Positions 25,795 through 38,101 of a stretch of 64,000 bases of DNA are shown here, piece by piece (position 1 is the stretch's first letter; every line of letters starts with the position of its first letter). The notes below the pieces were generated by a model. The model had not been told where the DNA came from and made no database searches. It saw nothing but the letters and a program-made list of their open reading frames with translations. The stretch is from the NCBI GenBank assembly GCA_029931535.1, contig JAQPZY010001500.1, positions 1 to 64,000 on the forward strand, read 5' to 3'. A program made the translations under genes and the position numbers. The DNA is from Margaritifera margaritifera. Lineage: Eukaryota; Mollusca; Bivalvia; Unionida; Margaritiferidae.

Positions 25795-26037
25795 ATGGTG
25801 CAAAAGGGGCTCCAGGTGTCCAAGTGGACTCACCTCTGTCTGCATGGGTCATCTCACGTATGTTTGCTTGGGTTCGAGCCTTGGGCTCAGCCAATGTGGT
25901 ATGTGAGAAAGCTTGCCAGTAGCTTCCGGTGGGTTGGTGGTTCTTCCTGGGTTCTTCCTCCACCAGCTATACTGGCTGCCATGTATAACCTATCATGTGC
26001 TGAAACATGGCATTAAGCCCACAACAACAACAACAGG
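25795..26037 (+). mobile_element. tRNA-derived SINE, near full length
   Basis: The head has an A-box-like 'tgtccaagtgg' and a B-box-like GGTTCGAGCC (about 25872), at tRNA-like spacing but longer. The body is shared with 20553-20785. The tail is (CAA)n at 26022-26035. The TA microsatellite touches the 5' end. No protein. Confidence 0.65.
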
Positions 26038-27360
26038 GTGCCAAAACCTATTTGGTCATGCACTAAAGGCAAAAACATAACCTATGCCTGTAAAATGTGA
26101 AATGTAGGTCACCTGAGTGGCATTCTTTTGTGGTAAGGGTGTGGTACTAATAAAACACATATAGAACTTATCAAGATGCATCCACTCACCATGTTTCATG
26201 ATTCTAGGTAGGATATTATGCATTTAAAACACCCAAAACTCGTGTGTTTATGAGCTAAAAGAGCTTAACCAAAGCCAGTAAAAGATGAAAAATATGATAT
26301 ATAGGGTGTGGTTGTAACAGAGATGCATATCTTCATCAATGTCATGATTCTAGCATGAAAATTGCCTGAAAAATGAACATCAAACACAAAACTGAACACA
26401 AGTCAGTGAAGCATTAAATATGGGCCATAATTACCTACTACTGAAATGAGAGAATAGTGCTCATCAAGATGCATCCTCAAGTGTCATAATTCTAGATCAG
26501 ACAGTATATACACAGTATGGCAAAACTTATGTAGTCTTGAGCTAAATGCAAAAAGTTAACACATGCCAGTATAATGTTAAATACAGGTTACATTGATCTT
26601 TTGTGGTATGGGTGTAGCACTACAATATGTATACATCTATCTAGTCTAATGATTAAAACACAGTAAAAACATGAAATTGATCCAAAGTCAGTGAAATGTG
26701 AAATACCAAATTCCAAGATGAGGGTGAGGTACTCAAAATATATCCCCTCACCAAGTTATATATATATATAGTGCTAAAAATCTATCTGGTTATGAGCTAA
26801 ATGCAAACAGTTAATGGTAAAATGTAAAACATAGGTTAGAGAAACATTTTTAGGTAAGGGTGCAGTACTAATATGGATGCATAAAATCATCTAGTTTGAT
26901 GATTATATCATGAACAGAGCCCAAGAAATCAACTTAAAACACAAAATTTAACCAAAGTCAGTAACCTACTTTTGTGATGTGTTGTTATCAAGATGCATCC
27001 CCTCACCAATTTTCATTCATATATATATAAACCATTGACCTTCCTTTGTGGGAAGAGAGGTGCATAAAATCATCTGGTTTGATGATTCTACCATGAACAG
27101 AGATTGAGAAATCAACTTAAAACATTGTTTTTATCAAAGTTAGGAAGCATGAAATATAGGTCACAGTGACCTGCTTTTGTTATAAAGGTGTAGTGCTCAT
27201 CAAGATGCATCCCCATGCCAAGTTTCATGATTCCTGTTATAACTGTATTATTCAGTGTGTAAAAATGCACAAAGAGGTCCAAACAGGCATGATATTGCTC
27301 ATCAGTCTTGTAAAACAACAGTTGACCATTTTACTAAGCAGGCTTATGTAGTATTGTAAG
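26038..27360 (+). repeat. Continuation of the 'gatgcatcc' modular repeat
   Basis: Modules match those at 23560-24775: 'catcaagatgcatcc', 'ccagtaaaatgtgaaatgtagg', 'gtttgatgattcta'. A perfect AGGTCACAGTGACCT palindrome lies at 27158-27172. Likely one array split by later insertion of the LTR and SINE. Confidence 0.6.
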
Positions 27361-27994
27361 AACACAACCTGGGTAAACTATCTTCCAAACTTTATATCAT
27401 TTTAATCTTACCTATTTTACTATATTCTGTTATAAATCTGATTTAAAGATAATTGCCTAATTAATATGCACATTCTCTTCCACATACCTAAAGTCATCTA
27501 AGATCTTGATGATTAAACCCATTTACATGTACTACGTTTTATGGAAACTGGATGAGAAACATAGTATCTACATCTAGAGAGGCAACAAACTCAGCCAATC
27601 AGATGCCAGATATCTCAATAATACAGCATATATTTGAAATTCGATCAAAATCAGATAAAAAATATGACTTCATGAGTGGCAACAAACTTAGCCAATCAGA
27701 AGCAAGATCAGATGCAATATCAGCTCATTAATATGTGTGGACCCTCTTCACTTTTGATATTGTCCAAGACTTTGATGATATAAACCTTTATTCTAATTCT
27801 GATCAAAATCAGATCAAAATTATGACCTTGACCTTAAGCTCAGCAAATCAGATGCAAAATCCCCTCATTAATATACATGATCCAAGATCTTGATGATATA
27901 AGCCCATATTTCTTTGATCAAAATAAGTTCAATATGTAATGTGCCATTTCTTTAGTATGACTGACAGCTTACACTACCTGAGTAAAGAGGTTAC
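27361..27994 (+). repeat. Modular repeat with 'tcagccaatcag' units, shared with 59.9-60.4 kb
   Basis: 'ttactaagcaggcttatg.agtatt' with 'aagataat.gc.taattaat' is shared with 59950-60100, and 'ctcagccaatcagatgc' with 'gatcaaaatcagat' units recur three times here and twice at 60120-60370. Non-coding. Confidence 0.55.
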
Positions 27995-28000
27995 ACTTAC

Positions 28001-28333
28001 CTTAATAATAATGTCTTCACTCTATCCATTATGCTGAATACATATTCCAGAAAAAAAAGAACTTGCAGTTTAATAGTGGAATCACTCATCTCAGGCATGA
28101 ATTTGGGAATATCTGCTTTTGAGTCAAATTCAAACAACATATTATACAGTAAAGGAAAGAAAATGGATGTCCGTTCAGGCCCAACCATATCTAATACCAG
28201 AGAATCTACTTTATCAATACTCGTCATCACTCTGCGAAGCTCGTTCTCCGTGACCTCTCTATATGTCTCAACATTCTTTGCTGCTGATTCAGATTCCTTA
28301 TCTGCTCCTCTGTGATGATTCTTCTCTGGAATA
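28001..28333 (-). CDS. Host gene exon (unidentified protein), 333 nt
   Basis: A clean acceptor (AATTATTTACAG| before 28333) and a perfect GTAAGT donor after 28001 frame a 333-nt exon without stops. It encodes a charged N-terminal stretch ('RGADKESESAAKNVET') followed by helical sequence ('ENELRRVMTSIDKVDSLVLD', 'FFPLLYNMLFEFDSKADIPK', 'IMDRVKTLLLR'). It starts with one base completing a codon, exactly the phase left by the upstream exon 29757-29815, and ends after two bases of a codon. I could not identify the protein. A large BLTP1/tweek-like protein was considered but cannot be verified. Confidence 0.65.
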
Positions 28334-29756
28334 CTGTAAATAATTTTAACAGACTTTCCCATCAAGCATGATCTTCAATAATGGAATAATGTGAATTCAT
28401 TTTTGTGGGTACCAATAAAATTACATTTTTGTCAGTACTTGAATTTGTGAAGTGGAGGAGGTTCCATTATCTACATAGAAAGATCATTGTTCTTTACAAT
28501 TGTGGTTTGCAGCAACCACAAAATCCATGAAAATTGGTACCCCCCCCCCCACAAGAGTACAATTACTTTATCAGGAAACATGTTATAGCATTAGTTCAAC
28601 ATTTACATAAAGAACATTACATGAATTGTGTGTTTGGGGAAACTTACGATTATACAGTAAGACCTGCCTTGTGAGACCACTGCTATGGGAAACCAACTAT
28701 CTTGAGAGAAGATATTTTTAATACACTCATTAATCAGTTATATAGTGTAATGGCCTCTAATAAGAGACCACTTGCCTTCAGAGACCACTTTTTGATGGCA
28801 GAATGACTGGATGCACAAGTCAGGTTTTACTGTAGTAATATGTACATTATTAAGGTAAATCTAATAACACAAATATTAATTTGTCCATATATTATATATC
28901 TCCTGTTCCTTCAACTCTTAACTTAAAATCTTAACTCTCTAAAATCATAATATTAGTAAACTGATTAATTATACTCATTATTCATACACTATCACACTTG
29001 ATTATATACATGGTGGAAGAAACATAAATTTTTTTCAAAACATACGAGAGAATCATGCAAGATTCACTTAGCTCTTGTCTTCATAGGTGAGACTATTTAA
29101 TATAATTAAAGACAAAACAAAGAAAAAAGAAACAGAAGAGGCCCACCATGACGTAATAAACCTCACTCTGAAGTACACTACATCAAAACCTGTTCAGTAT
29201 TCTAGCAAAACAATGTAAAATATACATTCTATATTTCTGCTGATGAGACACTGAGATGAGAGAGGGTGAAAGCAAATCTGCTACCAGCTCTACACAGTGG
29301 CAATGTAAAAGTTTGAAACAGTAACATATTTTATTTTGATTTCTTAAACATGAAGGTGGCTATCCTGTGAGATAAATCAACTTGTACAATATAAGATAAA
29401 ATGTCACTTTCTTTTGATATTGCTCAACGGGTACCTAAAAAGTTTTACGGCAAGGAGTTAAGTTAACGATGGTCACTGAAAAAAACACCTTTGTTTTCCT
29501 GGTATCATTGAAATTATTATCCATATTATATAAGCTGATTAAATTTCACAAGCAACTAAGTAAAGGTCAAATAAGGATTTAGGTCTCATTTCTGAGGGAG
29601 TAATATGATGCTACTGATCAACAGAACTTAGTTTGGAGAAGATGCCAGACAAAAATTAAATTAAAAGTGACAGAGTACAAGTTAAAAACATGTTTAAGGT
29701 TGCAAGAAATTTAATTAATTATTACCAACTAGTACTCAATACAAAAGAAAATATAC
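28334..29756. other. Intron of the minus-strand host gene
   Basis: AT-rich, with a C run near 28542-28551. A stretch at 28650-28830 ('agacctgccttgtgagacca', 'aagagaccacttgcc') resembles a degenerate repeat. No coding frame. Confidence 0.45.
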
Positions 29757-29815
29757 CTTCTTCCATGTGATACATCTTGCCGTGGACTTGCATTTTCTCT
29801 AAAAACATTCTTAAA
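29757..29815 (-). CDS. Host gene micro-exon, 59 nt
   Basis: Acceptor CTTTTATTTGCAG| and donor AAG|GTATAT bound a 59-nt exon encoding 'FKNVFRENASPRQDVSHG' plus two bases of the next codon. It takes over in phase 0 from the 34187 exon and passes phase 2 to the 28333 exon. The three exons therefore chain without a frame break, which supports one real transcript. Confidence 0.6.
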
Positions 29816-30966
29816 CTGCAAATAAAAGAGGCTAATGTAATAATGCCAATTTTTAAACTAAAACCGTTTTCAGAGGACAAGGATGGCAGTGCCAATATGG
29901 TGTATACTAGTATTTGAATACATTTCTAAAAGATGTGAAAATATATGAAAGGAAAACTGGGCAATAAATCTGTCACATTTTTGCCAAATTAAAATCAAAC
30001 ATGGTCTAGCTATCATCTTGACACTATAAAGGTCATACCAAATTGAGCTTCCATCTATGAAGTTCTTGTGGAAATTGAATTTATGATGCAAGGATAAACT
30101 TCAATGTTAAAACTTTGATGGAAGTAAGTGAAAATCAAAGTGAATTTGGGTCTTCTTATAAACCCTGATAGCAAACATGGTTTCAATTCATAAAGTCCCT
30201 CAAATATTAATGAACAAAACTGAATTTTTTGTTCAAGGACAAGCTTCCAAGTCACACAAGGTAAATTTTGACATACATAGATAAAAAATCAAGGTCGATC
30301 TACATTTTCTCAATATAGGTAATTATATAGTGAAAGTGTCTAGAAACCACCCATCAACAAAATTAGATCTCTCAAGACAGGTGGTCTCTCATTACATGTA
30401 ATTTGATTATATAAGACAGCTGATCCATGTATGAAAATGACCTTCCAAAACAGTAGTCTTTCAAGTCAGGTTTTAATATAACTTCCATTTTCGTGCGAGT
30501 CCAAACAATGTGTATTTGAATTATATTTTGTGTTTTGCTATATACACGCTGTGTTTGATGCAATACAAGTTTTTATTTTATTTATATTTGCATTTTTCAT
30601 AAGCCAGACCTAATTCCCAAGTGATATTTCTTAAGTTATCTGCCAGTTCACATGGGCCAATAAGCCACTGGCTTGTAAAGGCAGCACCAATTTTCAGCAG
30701 TTGATAATCCTTTCACCAAGCTGCGAATTTGATACGTCTTCAGTGCAAAGTAGAGTCCAGCAACTCCCTTTGCATGTCTGACCTTAATCCCTTAGCTTGT
30801 ACAGGCAGCACCTGCTTTGTTTTCCAGCTGACAACCCTTTGATAGAGCCAAAAATTTGATAATTGTTCAGTGCCAAGTTGAGTGCTTATTTGAACTCTCT
30901 TTAATCATGCCGTACAATTGACACCTGTTTAGCTGCATCCTCTAATAGATTTCACTGACTGTATGA

Positions 30967-31158
30967 TCAAAGTGCCACTTACAAAGCCCAAGCTCAGTCT
31001 CCACATTAGCACACGCAGATGACAGTAAAGATGAGGAATCGGAGTCAGATGATGTTTACGATGACGAGATGATGATGGAAGATTTCAGAACTTTATTAGG
31101 TGACTCAGATCATGAGAATGAATTCTTGGGCTTTGTACCAGATTACATTAGACAGTGA
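30967..31158 (+). CDS. Short acidic open frame, C-terminal fragment of an unknown protein
   Basis: A plus-strand frame from a stop at 30964 to TGA at 31156-31158 encodes about 63 residues, with 'ADDSKDEESESDDVYDDE' followed by 'MMMEDFRTLLGDSD' and 'EFLGFVPDYIRQ'. There is no ATG near the start, but an acceptor-like CACACGCAG precedes 31017. It could be a last exon, or the acidic tail of a transposon-encoded protein. It lies antisense in an intron of the minus-strand gene. No family is recognised. Confidence 0.25.
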   Translation, partial: SKCHLQSPSSVSTLAHADDSKDEESESDDVYDDEMMMEDFRTLLGDSDHENEFLGFVPDYIRQ

Positions 31159-32253
31159 CATTTATAGGATACTGTGAACAGCAAAAGTGTGGACTTTACT
31201 ATCATTGTTTATTTGTAAGACGTATAGATAACATATTTGGGAATATTGTGAATCATATCATTCTGGACTACTATTTGTTGTTACCGGTATGTGAGCTATG
31301 ATTATTATTCATGGTTCATCATATAAATGGATTTAAAATGTAAAGCATTATGGATTTCTAAGCATTTTATTACATGAAGATGGATAAAATGTAAGTTGTC
31401 AATTTATTTTTGGCATATTCCACTCAATAATATAATTGCATTTATTTTTACACTGGTTTTGTCTTTATTTTTCTTATTTGTCTATCGATCCAGTTTGGCT
31501 TATTTTTCCTAAATGCAACTTCGATTCACTGACGACAAGCCACCCCTTCCAGACAGATTTGATTTGCAAAGTAAACCTTGACTTATAGGAGGGTCAAAGA
31601 GAAATTATTTAGCAGCCCTAAAAAAGTCATGGAGGTGTGTATGTCTGTTTAAACTTATCATTGAGTCAACTTATAATCGACTATATACGGAAAGAAAACA
31701 AACCTTAGTCCAAGTCATATGCCTCAGTCACTTCCATGTGCTGGAATATCGTCATTTTCTGACTTTGACCAAGACTTAAGGACATTTGAGTAAGTACAGT
31801 ATTAGCTAAAATTATTTTACCCTCCCCCGCAAAAAAACTACATTTTAGTAGAAGGATACATTATCTACTACTAAACTGTTGCTCTTTTCCAACCTCTGTA
31901 ACAATTGTCAGATAGAACTTGCCATCTGTTTCCAGTAGTATGCTACTGCAGACTGGAAGATGACTTGATGACAACTTGCTGTGCTGACACAATCAGACCT
32001 AATGCACACATGCTCTTGCTCTAGTGTGCAGGGTTCATTCTAGGCTGCACCCCTGTGATTCAGGAAATGTGTTTTTGACATTTTGCCTAACAAAAATGAA
32101 TCACACTTGAATACTATTCCGATGACTGAAATAATCATGTTTTGCGTTTTATAAATGAGTAAAATCTTACTTCAAAGAAACTCTGCTGTTCACAAACTTT
32201 CCAATAATCTTTAATACAGATGGCTTAAACATTCTCATTCAAGGCAGTGATGT

Positions 32254-32433
32254 CAGTGCTGGATTACCCAATAGGCAGACTAAGCACGTGCTTAAGGTAC
32301 CAGCAAAGCAGGGGCACCAAAACAAATGAGAAATTACGGTTTAGTATTGTTTTTATTTTGAATTACATATGGGGGGGGGGGGGTCATAATCTTTTCAGTG
32401 CTTAGGGCCTCTAAAGGTCTTAATCCGGCCCTG
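32254..32433. mobile_element. hAT-type MITE, 180 bp
   Basis: Termini CAGTGCTGGATTA and (reverse complement) CAGGGCCGGATTAAG pair as inverted repeats. The element is flanked by identical 8-bp AGTGATGT (32246-32253 and 32434-32441), as hAT transposition produces. It has no coding capacity and contains a G run of about 13. Confidence 0.8.
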
Positions 32434-34186
32434 AGTGATGTGTAATAACTTTTGTTCTTCAACATGCATCTCTTTGATTTACCTATAACTTAAAATGAAT
32501 TGGGTTGTTCCACTTTGTGAACTTTTTAAAATTATCTATGCAAATTTTAGCATAATGGGCTCCCCTACAGCAGTCTTCAAAGGACTTAACACATCTCCTT
32601 AGCTACTATCAGCCAATTAAGATGTGAAATGATGGTTGTTTATACTTAACCACTTTTTCTTTTAATTGCTTCTGTGACAATTACCTGTATAAACTGCCCC
32701 AAGTATAGTTTTACACGAGCTCTGAGCAAGACTGTTTACCGTTTATACATGCTACATGTTAATGGGTGTTGGTTTTTTTTTTCTTGACGATTAATGAAAA
32801 ATCGTGTTTTTAGCAAATTACATGCAAGCTTATCAATCGCATTCCCATTTTTTCTTAGGAATTTGTTTCTTCTCACATATCAAATTCTTCAATTACGTTC
32901 ATGGAGTGAAATTTAGTAGAGGCAAGTTCTGAGGTCGTGGTATGCTTCTGATTTTTATTTGTTTTCATTTTTAAAAGAAAAAAGGTATTGATTCTATTTC
33001 AAGGGTCTTAAGGAATAACGCGAGTAATTTCATTGCTTTCTTTTAAAAAATATGTAAAGTACTTAACATTTGACCGATATGATGTCGCAGACCTTTAAAA
33101 ATGGATGGCTGAACTAAAATTTAGGATCTCTTTAAAGGATGGTCATGAATAACACTTAGATATGTTTCTAAGACTTGTGAAGTGATTTTGGAATGTTGAA
33201 CTAAATTAAATGCTTACATTGTTTTGCAAAACATGTAAATAGTCAAACTTTTTGTCCAGGTTACATAGTACATGTTGTTGTAACCTATTTTAGTGGATGA
33301 TAGTGGATGATACCTGCACTATACAAGAAGCAGGTGAGAATGCAGGATTTTATTCTGAGAGGATTTGTTGAGAAGAGGTGGATCAGTGTACTTCAAATGG
33401 CTAACATTCCTGTTTTTCACCTAAAAGTATGATTTTAACAGATGGACGAGGGTGAACCTAACCATCTGACACCACCACCCCAATTGATTTCTATAGTGAA
33501 GTGAAGTAAAAAATGTATGAAGCCATCAGGAAAATAATGTGAAGATTTTTCCTCATACTGGGGAAAATGGCTGTGAGTGATTCCTTAGACTGAAGAGCCT
33601 GCCTTATGTGGATCACCCTGAATTTCTGGAATCTTTCCTTAAGAATTCGTTTGATATGATCCAGATCATACATCCACCAAGTCTCCTTTATTTGCTCTGT
33701 GTGCAACAATTTTGCAAGGAAAGCAGCATGTTTCATTTAGAAAAGACATAATGTAACAACTAATTAAATATTCTGTGTATGATGTTATATTACAAAAGAA
33801 ATTGAACAGCATATCAGTACATCATGGTACTCTGTCGAGAGGTTTCATTTTAACAAACTTTTAAATGTTACGACAGAAACTACTGATGTATTGCACAACT
33901 ATCTGAAAGAATGTTTAACTTTGATAAATGCTGTTTTAAGCAATTATGATAAATATGGTTTCAAACAATTATGAATTTGTATTCATTCCTTCCACTTTGT
34001 TTCCTTTCATTTATTGATAGATTTTTGAGGTCCCCAGTGATTAATAGTGAGCAAACAGGGCCAAGCACTTTTTTCATCTACTTGTTTCAGAAAATTCACT
34101 CATCCCACATACCTTTTCACTTGTCCCAAATTTAAATCACTTGACAAGATTTGATAAGACATATCCATTATAACTGATACACGTAC

Positions 34187-34738
34187 CTTGGCTATCTCTT
34201 TGGTGCCACTTGTTTCGAGGAACTGCAAAGGAATCTGGGATCCTGTACTCTGCTGCCTAAGTTGTGTTTGATTTGATCGTGAATGTCTATCAACACTACC
34301 TGATGATTGTCTGGAATGGTTGCCATGGTTACTACCATCCATACTGTCTAAGGAGAGGGTCTTTCCATATGACCCCTTGGACAAGTCTGAAGAGCTTTGG
34401 TACATGCTATTTTGGCGGTCATTTGATCTCGCCTGCATGCTATCTGTATCATCTAAACTTGGCTCAGAACCTCTATTATAAGTAACATAATGATCATAAG
34501 AGATATTATTAGGGGGCCTGGTATGAAAAGTGGGCTGTCTCACGCCGTTTCCAGAACAGCCATCATGTAATCCATTTGAATTAGACAGTTCAGTGGACTT
34601 CCACGAGTCATGGTGAAAAGATTTATTTGAGATAACATCCTTATTATGAGTGTTAATAAAAGCAGTTACTAAGTCTGAATGAGGACCACTGAAATTGTAA
34701 ACTCCAAATTCTCCACTCCAGTTGAATTTTGCTGAAAC
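34187..34738 (-). CDS. Host gene exon, 552 nt, Ser/Asn-rich linker
   Basis: Bounded by acceptor TTTTATTTGTCAG| (before 34738) and donor CCAAG|GTACGT (after 34187), open throughout its 184 codons. It starts with 'VSAKFNWSGEFGVYNFSGPH' (a beta-rich-looking stretch) and continues as a disordered Ser/Asn/Gln/His-rich linker ('SLDSMDGSNHGNHSRQSSGS', 'RSNQTQLRQQSTG') to 'SGTKEIAK'. Both ends are in phase 0, matching the neighbouring exons. Protein not identified. Confidence 0.65.
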
Positions 34739-35302
34739 CTGACAAATAAAAGCAATTGTATGTTTATCTTTATTACAATAAATGGAGCAATGTAAGTTCC
34801 ATTTTATTATATATAGAACAAAGAGTAAGACAGACCCATAGACAGGTATAAAGACAGACAGCTAGATGGTCCAATGGATATGACTGCAAGTGTTGATATT
34901 CTCTCCCAAAAATTAATTACTTAAACCTATTTATTTTAAGGATCATCACCTGTGAAATGCTGGACCATTTAACCTTTTCAAAAACTGACACTCGGCTCCC
35001 TTTCTGTGGAACTACCTTGTATCAAAATTAATTCCTGCCTTTTACAGTTTACAAACAGAAATTATAAGTAACTCATCAATAGAAAATCTCAAAACTTACT
35101 TGAACTGGGATAAATGTATACCCATCTGTTGTATTGTAATAGACTTGGGGCTCTACTACAGTATAGCTTTAATATGATGGGTAGAGAGGTGGTTTTTCCA
35201 TGTGGTAAATTAAATATGTTGTTAATATCAATGATTATATACTGCTGAAAGAGTGAATTTGAACACTGTAGGGTGCTTGGAAATGTAGAGATCGTGACTT
35301 AC

Positions 35303-35420
35303 CCTGATATTTGTATGCGCTTGTTCATGTTGAGTGTCAAGTGTGATGCCGGTCATGTGAGTAGCAACTGCTCTGTCATCAAGTTCGATCTTGCACATCG
35401 TTAAATACTCATAAAATCTT
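35303..35420 (-). CDS. Host gene exon ending in GTAAGT
   Basis: A perfect donor (AGG|GTAAGT) at 35303 ends a frame encoding 'YEYLTMCKIELDDRAVATHM' and 'TGITLDTQHEQAHTNIR'. Phase 0 at the donor matches the 34738 acceptor. An ATG at 35398-35396 could start translation, but the frame stays open to about 35425, where a weak acceptor-like TTCTAG| occurs, so an internal exon is also possible. An in-frame TAA lies just upstream. If it is internal, the remaining 5' part of the gene lies beyond the Polinton. Confidence 0.55.
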
Positions 35421-35755
35421 CTAGAATCTTACTTCATATGAATTTATCACACCCAAAAGTATGTTTATCACACCTAATTTCCATTCCAAATCAGCATTCG
35501 AATAGCATTAAGCTTGATGGCTTCATCAGCTGATACTACAAAATACGTCTGCAGCCAAGATGGCCGACGCTAGATCACATGACCGGCTCACACACTAAAT
35601 TTATCCTATTTCACATTTTTATTTAATTTCACCTGTTCATAGTAAATGCTGGCCTTCTTTATACAAGTATGAGTATGTTTTTAACTTTTAATATTGTATT
35701 CTTAATTTTTTACGTTAGTCAATGTATTTCAATGTGGACAGCGTCCACTAGTGTA

Positions 35756-36230
35756 TGGGCCCGTTTCATTCTGAATCGTACACCACCTTCGGTCTTCAAA
35801 AGTATTTACATGGGCCAGTTACAATCTAGCTGAGGACTATTTAATTTCTTTATACCTTACAAAATTTCAAACCAAAACTTGTACATGGTTTTTTTTGCTG
35901 TCTTATATATTAATAATTTTGCATGTTTTATACAGTATAAATGTACCGACTTTTAGTTTTACCTGCGCGAGGTTCCGCGTCGTAACCATGCACTTGACGA
36001 CGTGTCTTAGGCAGTGCTTGTACTATAAATAGCATTTTCTTTAACATTGCACTCGCCGTTAACAACTTTATTTTTCCAAATTAAAAAAGTATGCGTAGAC
36101 GGAACAAGGTTTGGTTTGAAATTTTGTAAGGTATAAAGAGATTAAATAATCCTCAGCTAGATCGTAACTGGCCCAGGTAAATACTTTCGAAGACCGAATG
36201 TGGAGTACGATTCAGAATCGAACGGGCCCA
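35756..36230. mobile_element. Fold-back MITE, 475 bp, TA target duplication
   Basis: The two ends are inverted copies over about 130 bp, starting TGGGCCCGTT and containing 'attctgaatcgtac', 'ttcggtcttc', 'agttac.atctagctgagga' and 'ataccttacaaaatttcaaa'. The element is flanked by TA on both sides (35754-35755, 36231-36232). No coding capacity; probably a Tc1/mariner-type non-autonomous element. Confidence 0.8.
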
Positions 36231-36448
36231 TATAGTACTTGTTTACTCTTCAACCATGCTTAGCGACCTTGGTTACGACTTAAAAGGATTATGTTTGACG
36301 GCCAAGAGATAATACAAAATGTGTATATTTTGCTACTTATTGAGTGTAAATATTAATTAAATTGTATAATAACTCTCAGTTTGCATCACTGTTTGTACAG
36401 TATCTGTTCGGCACAACCCAACCTGTTCGGCGTGCCAGACAAGCAATG

Positions 36449-36495
36449 ATTGGTCAGAATTACGTCACATGACTATTTTCCGATGAGTATAAATA
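36449..36495 (+). promoter_or_regulatory. Promoter-like cluster: CCAAT (inverted), CRE-like, TATA
   Basis: ATTGG at 36449-36453, TTACGTCA at 36460-36467 and TATAAATA at 36488-36495 occur in typical core-promoter order and spacing for plus-strand transcription. No recognisable gene follows before the Polinton at 37054, so it may be a relic, or drive a non-coding transcript or an exon beyond the insertion. Confidence 0.35.
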
Positions 36496-37053
36496 GGAGC
36501 GAAATTCGAAGGTCGGCAGTTAGCTGTCAATAGTAATTGCGTCCATAGATACAAATCTCCACCAAATAAAAACATTACTGTCTTGAGATATTTATATTGA
36601 CACATATACTAAACCACATTAAGAAGCTGATAGATAGTTAGAAAAAAATAAGACAAGTCAATGAAATTGTATTTCTTTATTATCAAAATAGAGACTGAAA
36701 TTACATCTGTAGTACAATAATCTGAATCAATTCAATTCACTGCTACTGATTATGCTTTAATGCAAAACTAATATTGTGCCATACTAAAAATAAGTAGCTA
36801 TGTCCCGCCACACTAAGAATTCAAGGTTTACTTACAAAATACCTACATTGTAGGCCATTCATTTCTTGCTGAATGATTAGATTGGGGTTATGAAGGCCAG
36901 CATATAATAGTCCCTGTATATTACACATACTTATATATTCATGTTTAAGTTGTCTTTTCCTTTTATTAGCATTTTATCATAATTACACACATTCACAAAT
37001 AAAAAGGTTCTGAATTGAAGAATTTTTAAAATTTATTATTATAATTATGTAAG

Positions 37054-37871
37054 AGTAGATATATGAGGCGACTTAGAGCCAAAAGAGGCACTTTGAGAGC
37101 CATACGGGAAATTAACATGGAAGAGGCACTTGAGAGCCAAAAATGGATGCTTGGTTCTCAAGTGCCTCATTGGCTCATAAACATAGATGAGGGGCTTGAG
37201 AGCCAAAATGGTGACAAGTGTTAAAAGTGGCTGACCTCAAGGGGGGTTGGGTTGGGTTGAATAGTAACATTTTTAGAGTTGACCTCAATAGGTGCTACTA
37301 TAGGTACGTACGGGAAACCCTACGTTAAATGTGTCTATAGGTTTAACATGGAAGGGGCGCTTGAGAGCCATACGGGGGATTAACACGGAGAGGGATTATA
37401 GAGCCATACGGGAAATTTATAGAACCATATGGGAAATTAACATGGATGGGGCACTTAGGGGCAGGATGAGGCTCTATGGGGCAGAAGTGTTTATGGGGCA
37501 GAAGTGTTTATGGGGTAGAAGTGTTTATAGGGTCAGAAGTGTTTATAGGGACAGAAGTGTGTAGTGACCAATACCCCGTCATCTACATTCCAACACCCCA
37601 CACTATACCATCAACACGTCGTGTGTAGTGACCAATACCCCGTCATCTACTATCCAACACCCCACACTATACCATCAACACGCTGTGTGTAGTGACCAAT
37701 ACCCCGTCATCTGCTATCCAACGTCCCACACTATACCATCAACACGTCGTGTGTAGTGACCAATACCCCATCATCTACTATCCAACACCCCACACTATAC
37801 TATCAACACGTCGTGTGTAGTGACCAATACCCCATCATCTACTATCCAACACCCCACACTATACCATCAAC
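37054..37871 (+). repeat. Left terminal inverted repeat of the Polinton, with five 64-bp units
   Basis: The outer part repeats 'gagagccatacggg' and 'aattaacatgga' phrases. At 37480-37557 is a 16-17-bp array around 'gcagaagtgtttatgggg'. The inner part has five head-to-tail 64-bp units starting 'tgtgtagtgacc' at 37558, 37622, 37686, 37750 and 37814. It pairs with 55811-56476. Confidence 0.9.
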
Positions 37872-38101
37872 GAGATCGATAGAGAGAGGGTTAAAGAGCA
37901 TATACATTCCATTTATTTCAATCCATAAACAACACAACACCATTTTTTCAAAAATCAACATTTTTTAATAAACAAGCTGAAGCTTCTCTAACACAAAATA
38001 CAAACAAACATTTTTAAACATGAACGTATTTACAGGGTTGACAATGTTGTGAAGTCAAACTTGACTTCCACTGTTCTAAGTCATTTTTTCCTCGATGCAC
38101 A
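37872..38101. other. Short non-coding spacer inside the left Polinton end
   Basis: AT-rich, between the last 64-bp unit and the protease stop. No feature other than A/T runs. Confidence 0.5.

Larger units (their letters stand above)
29816..34186. other. Large intron of the host gene
   Basis: Holds a duplicated 130-bp stretch (30640-30770 and 30780-30900: 'cttgta.aggcagcacc', 'gctgacaa.cctttc/g'), an acidic open frame at 30967-31158, a hAT-type MITE at 32254-32433, and a G run near 32370-32382. Nothing else is recognised. The 81-codon minus-strand frame at 33491-33736 has no supporting context. Confidence 0.4.
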
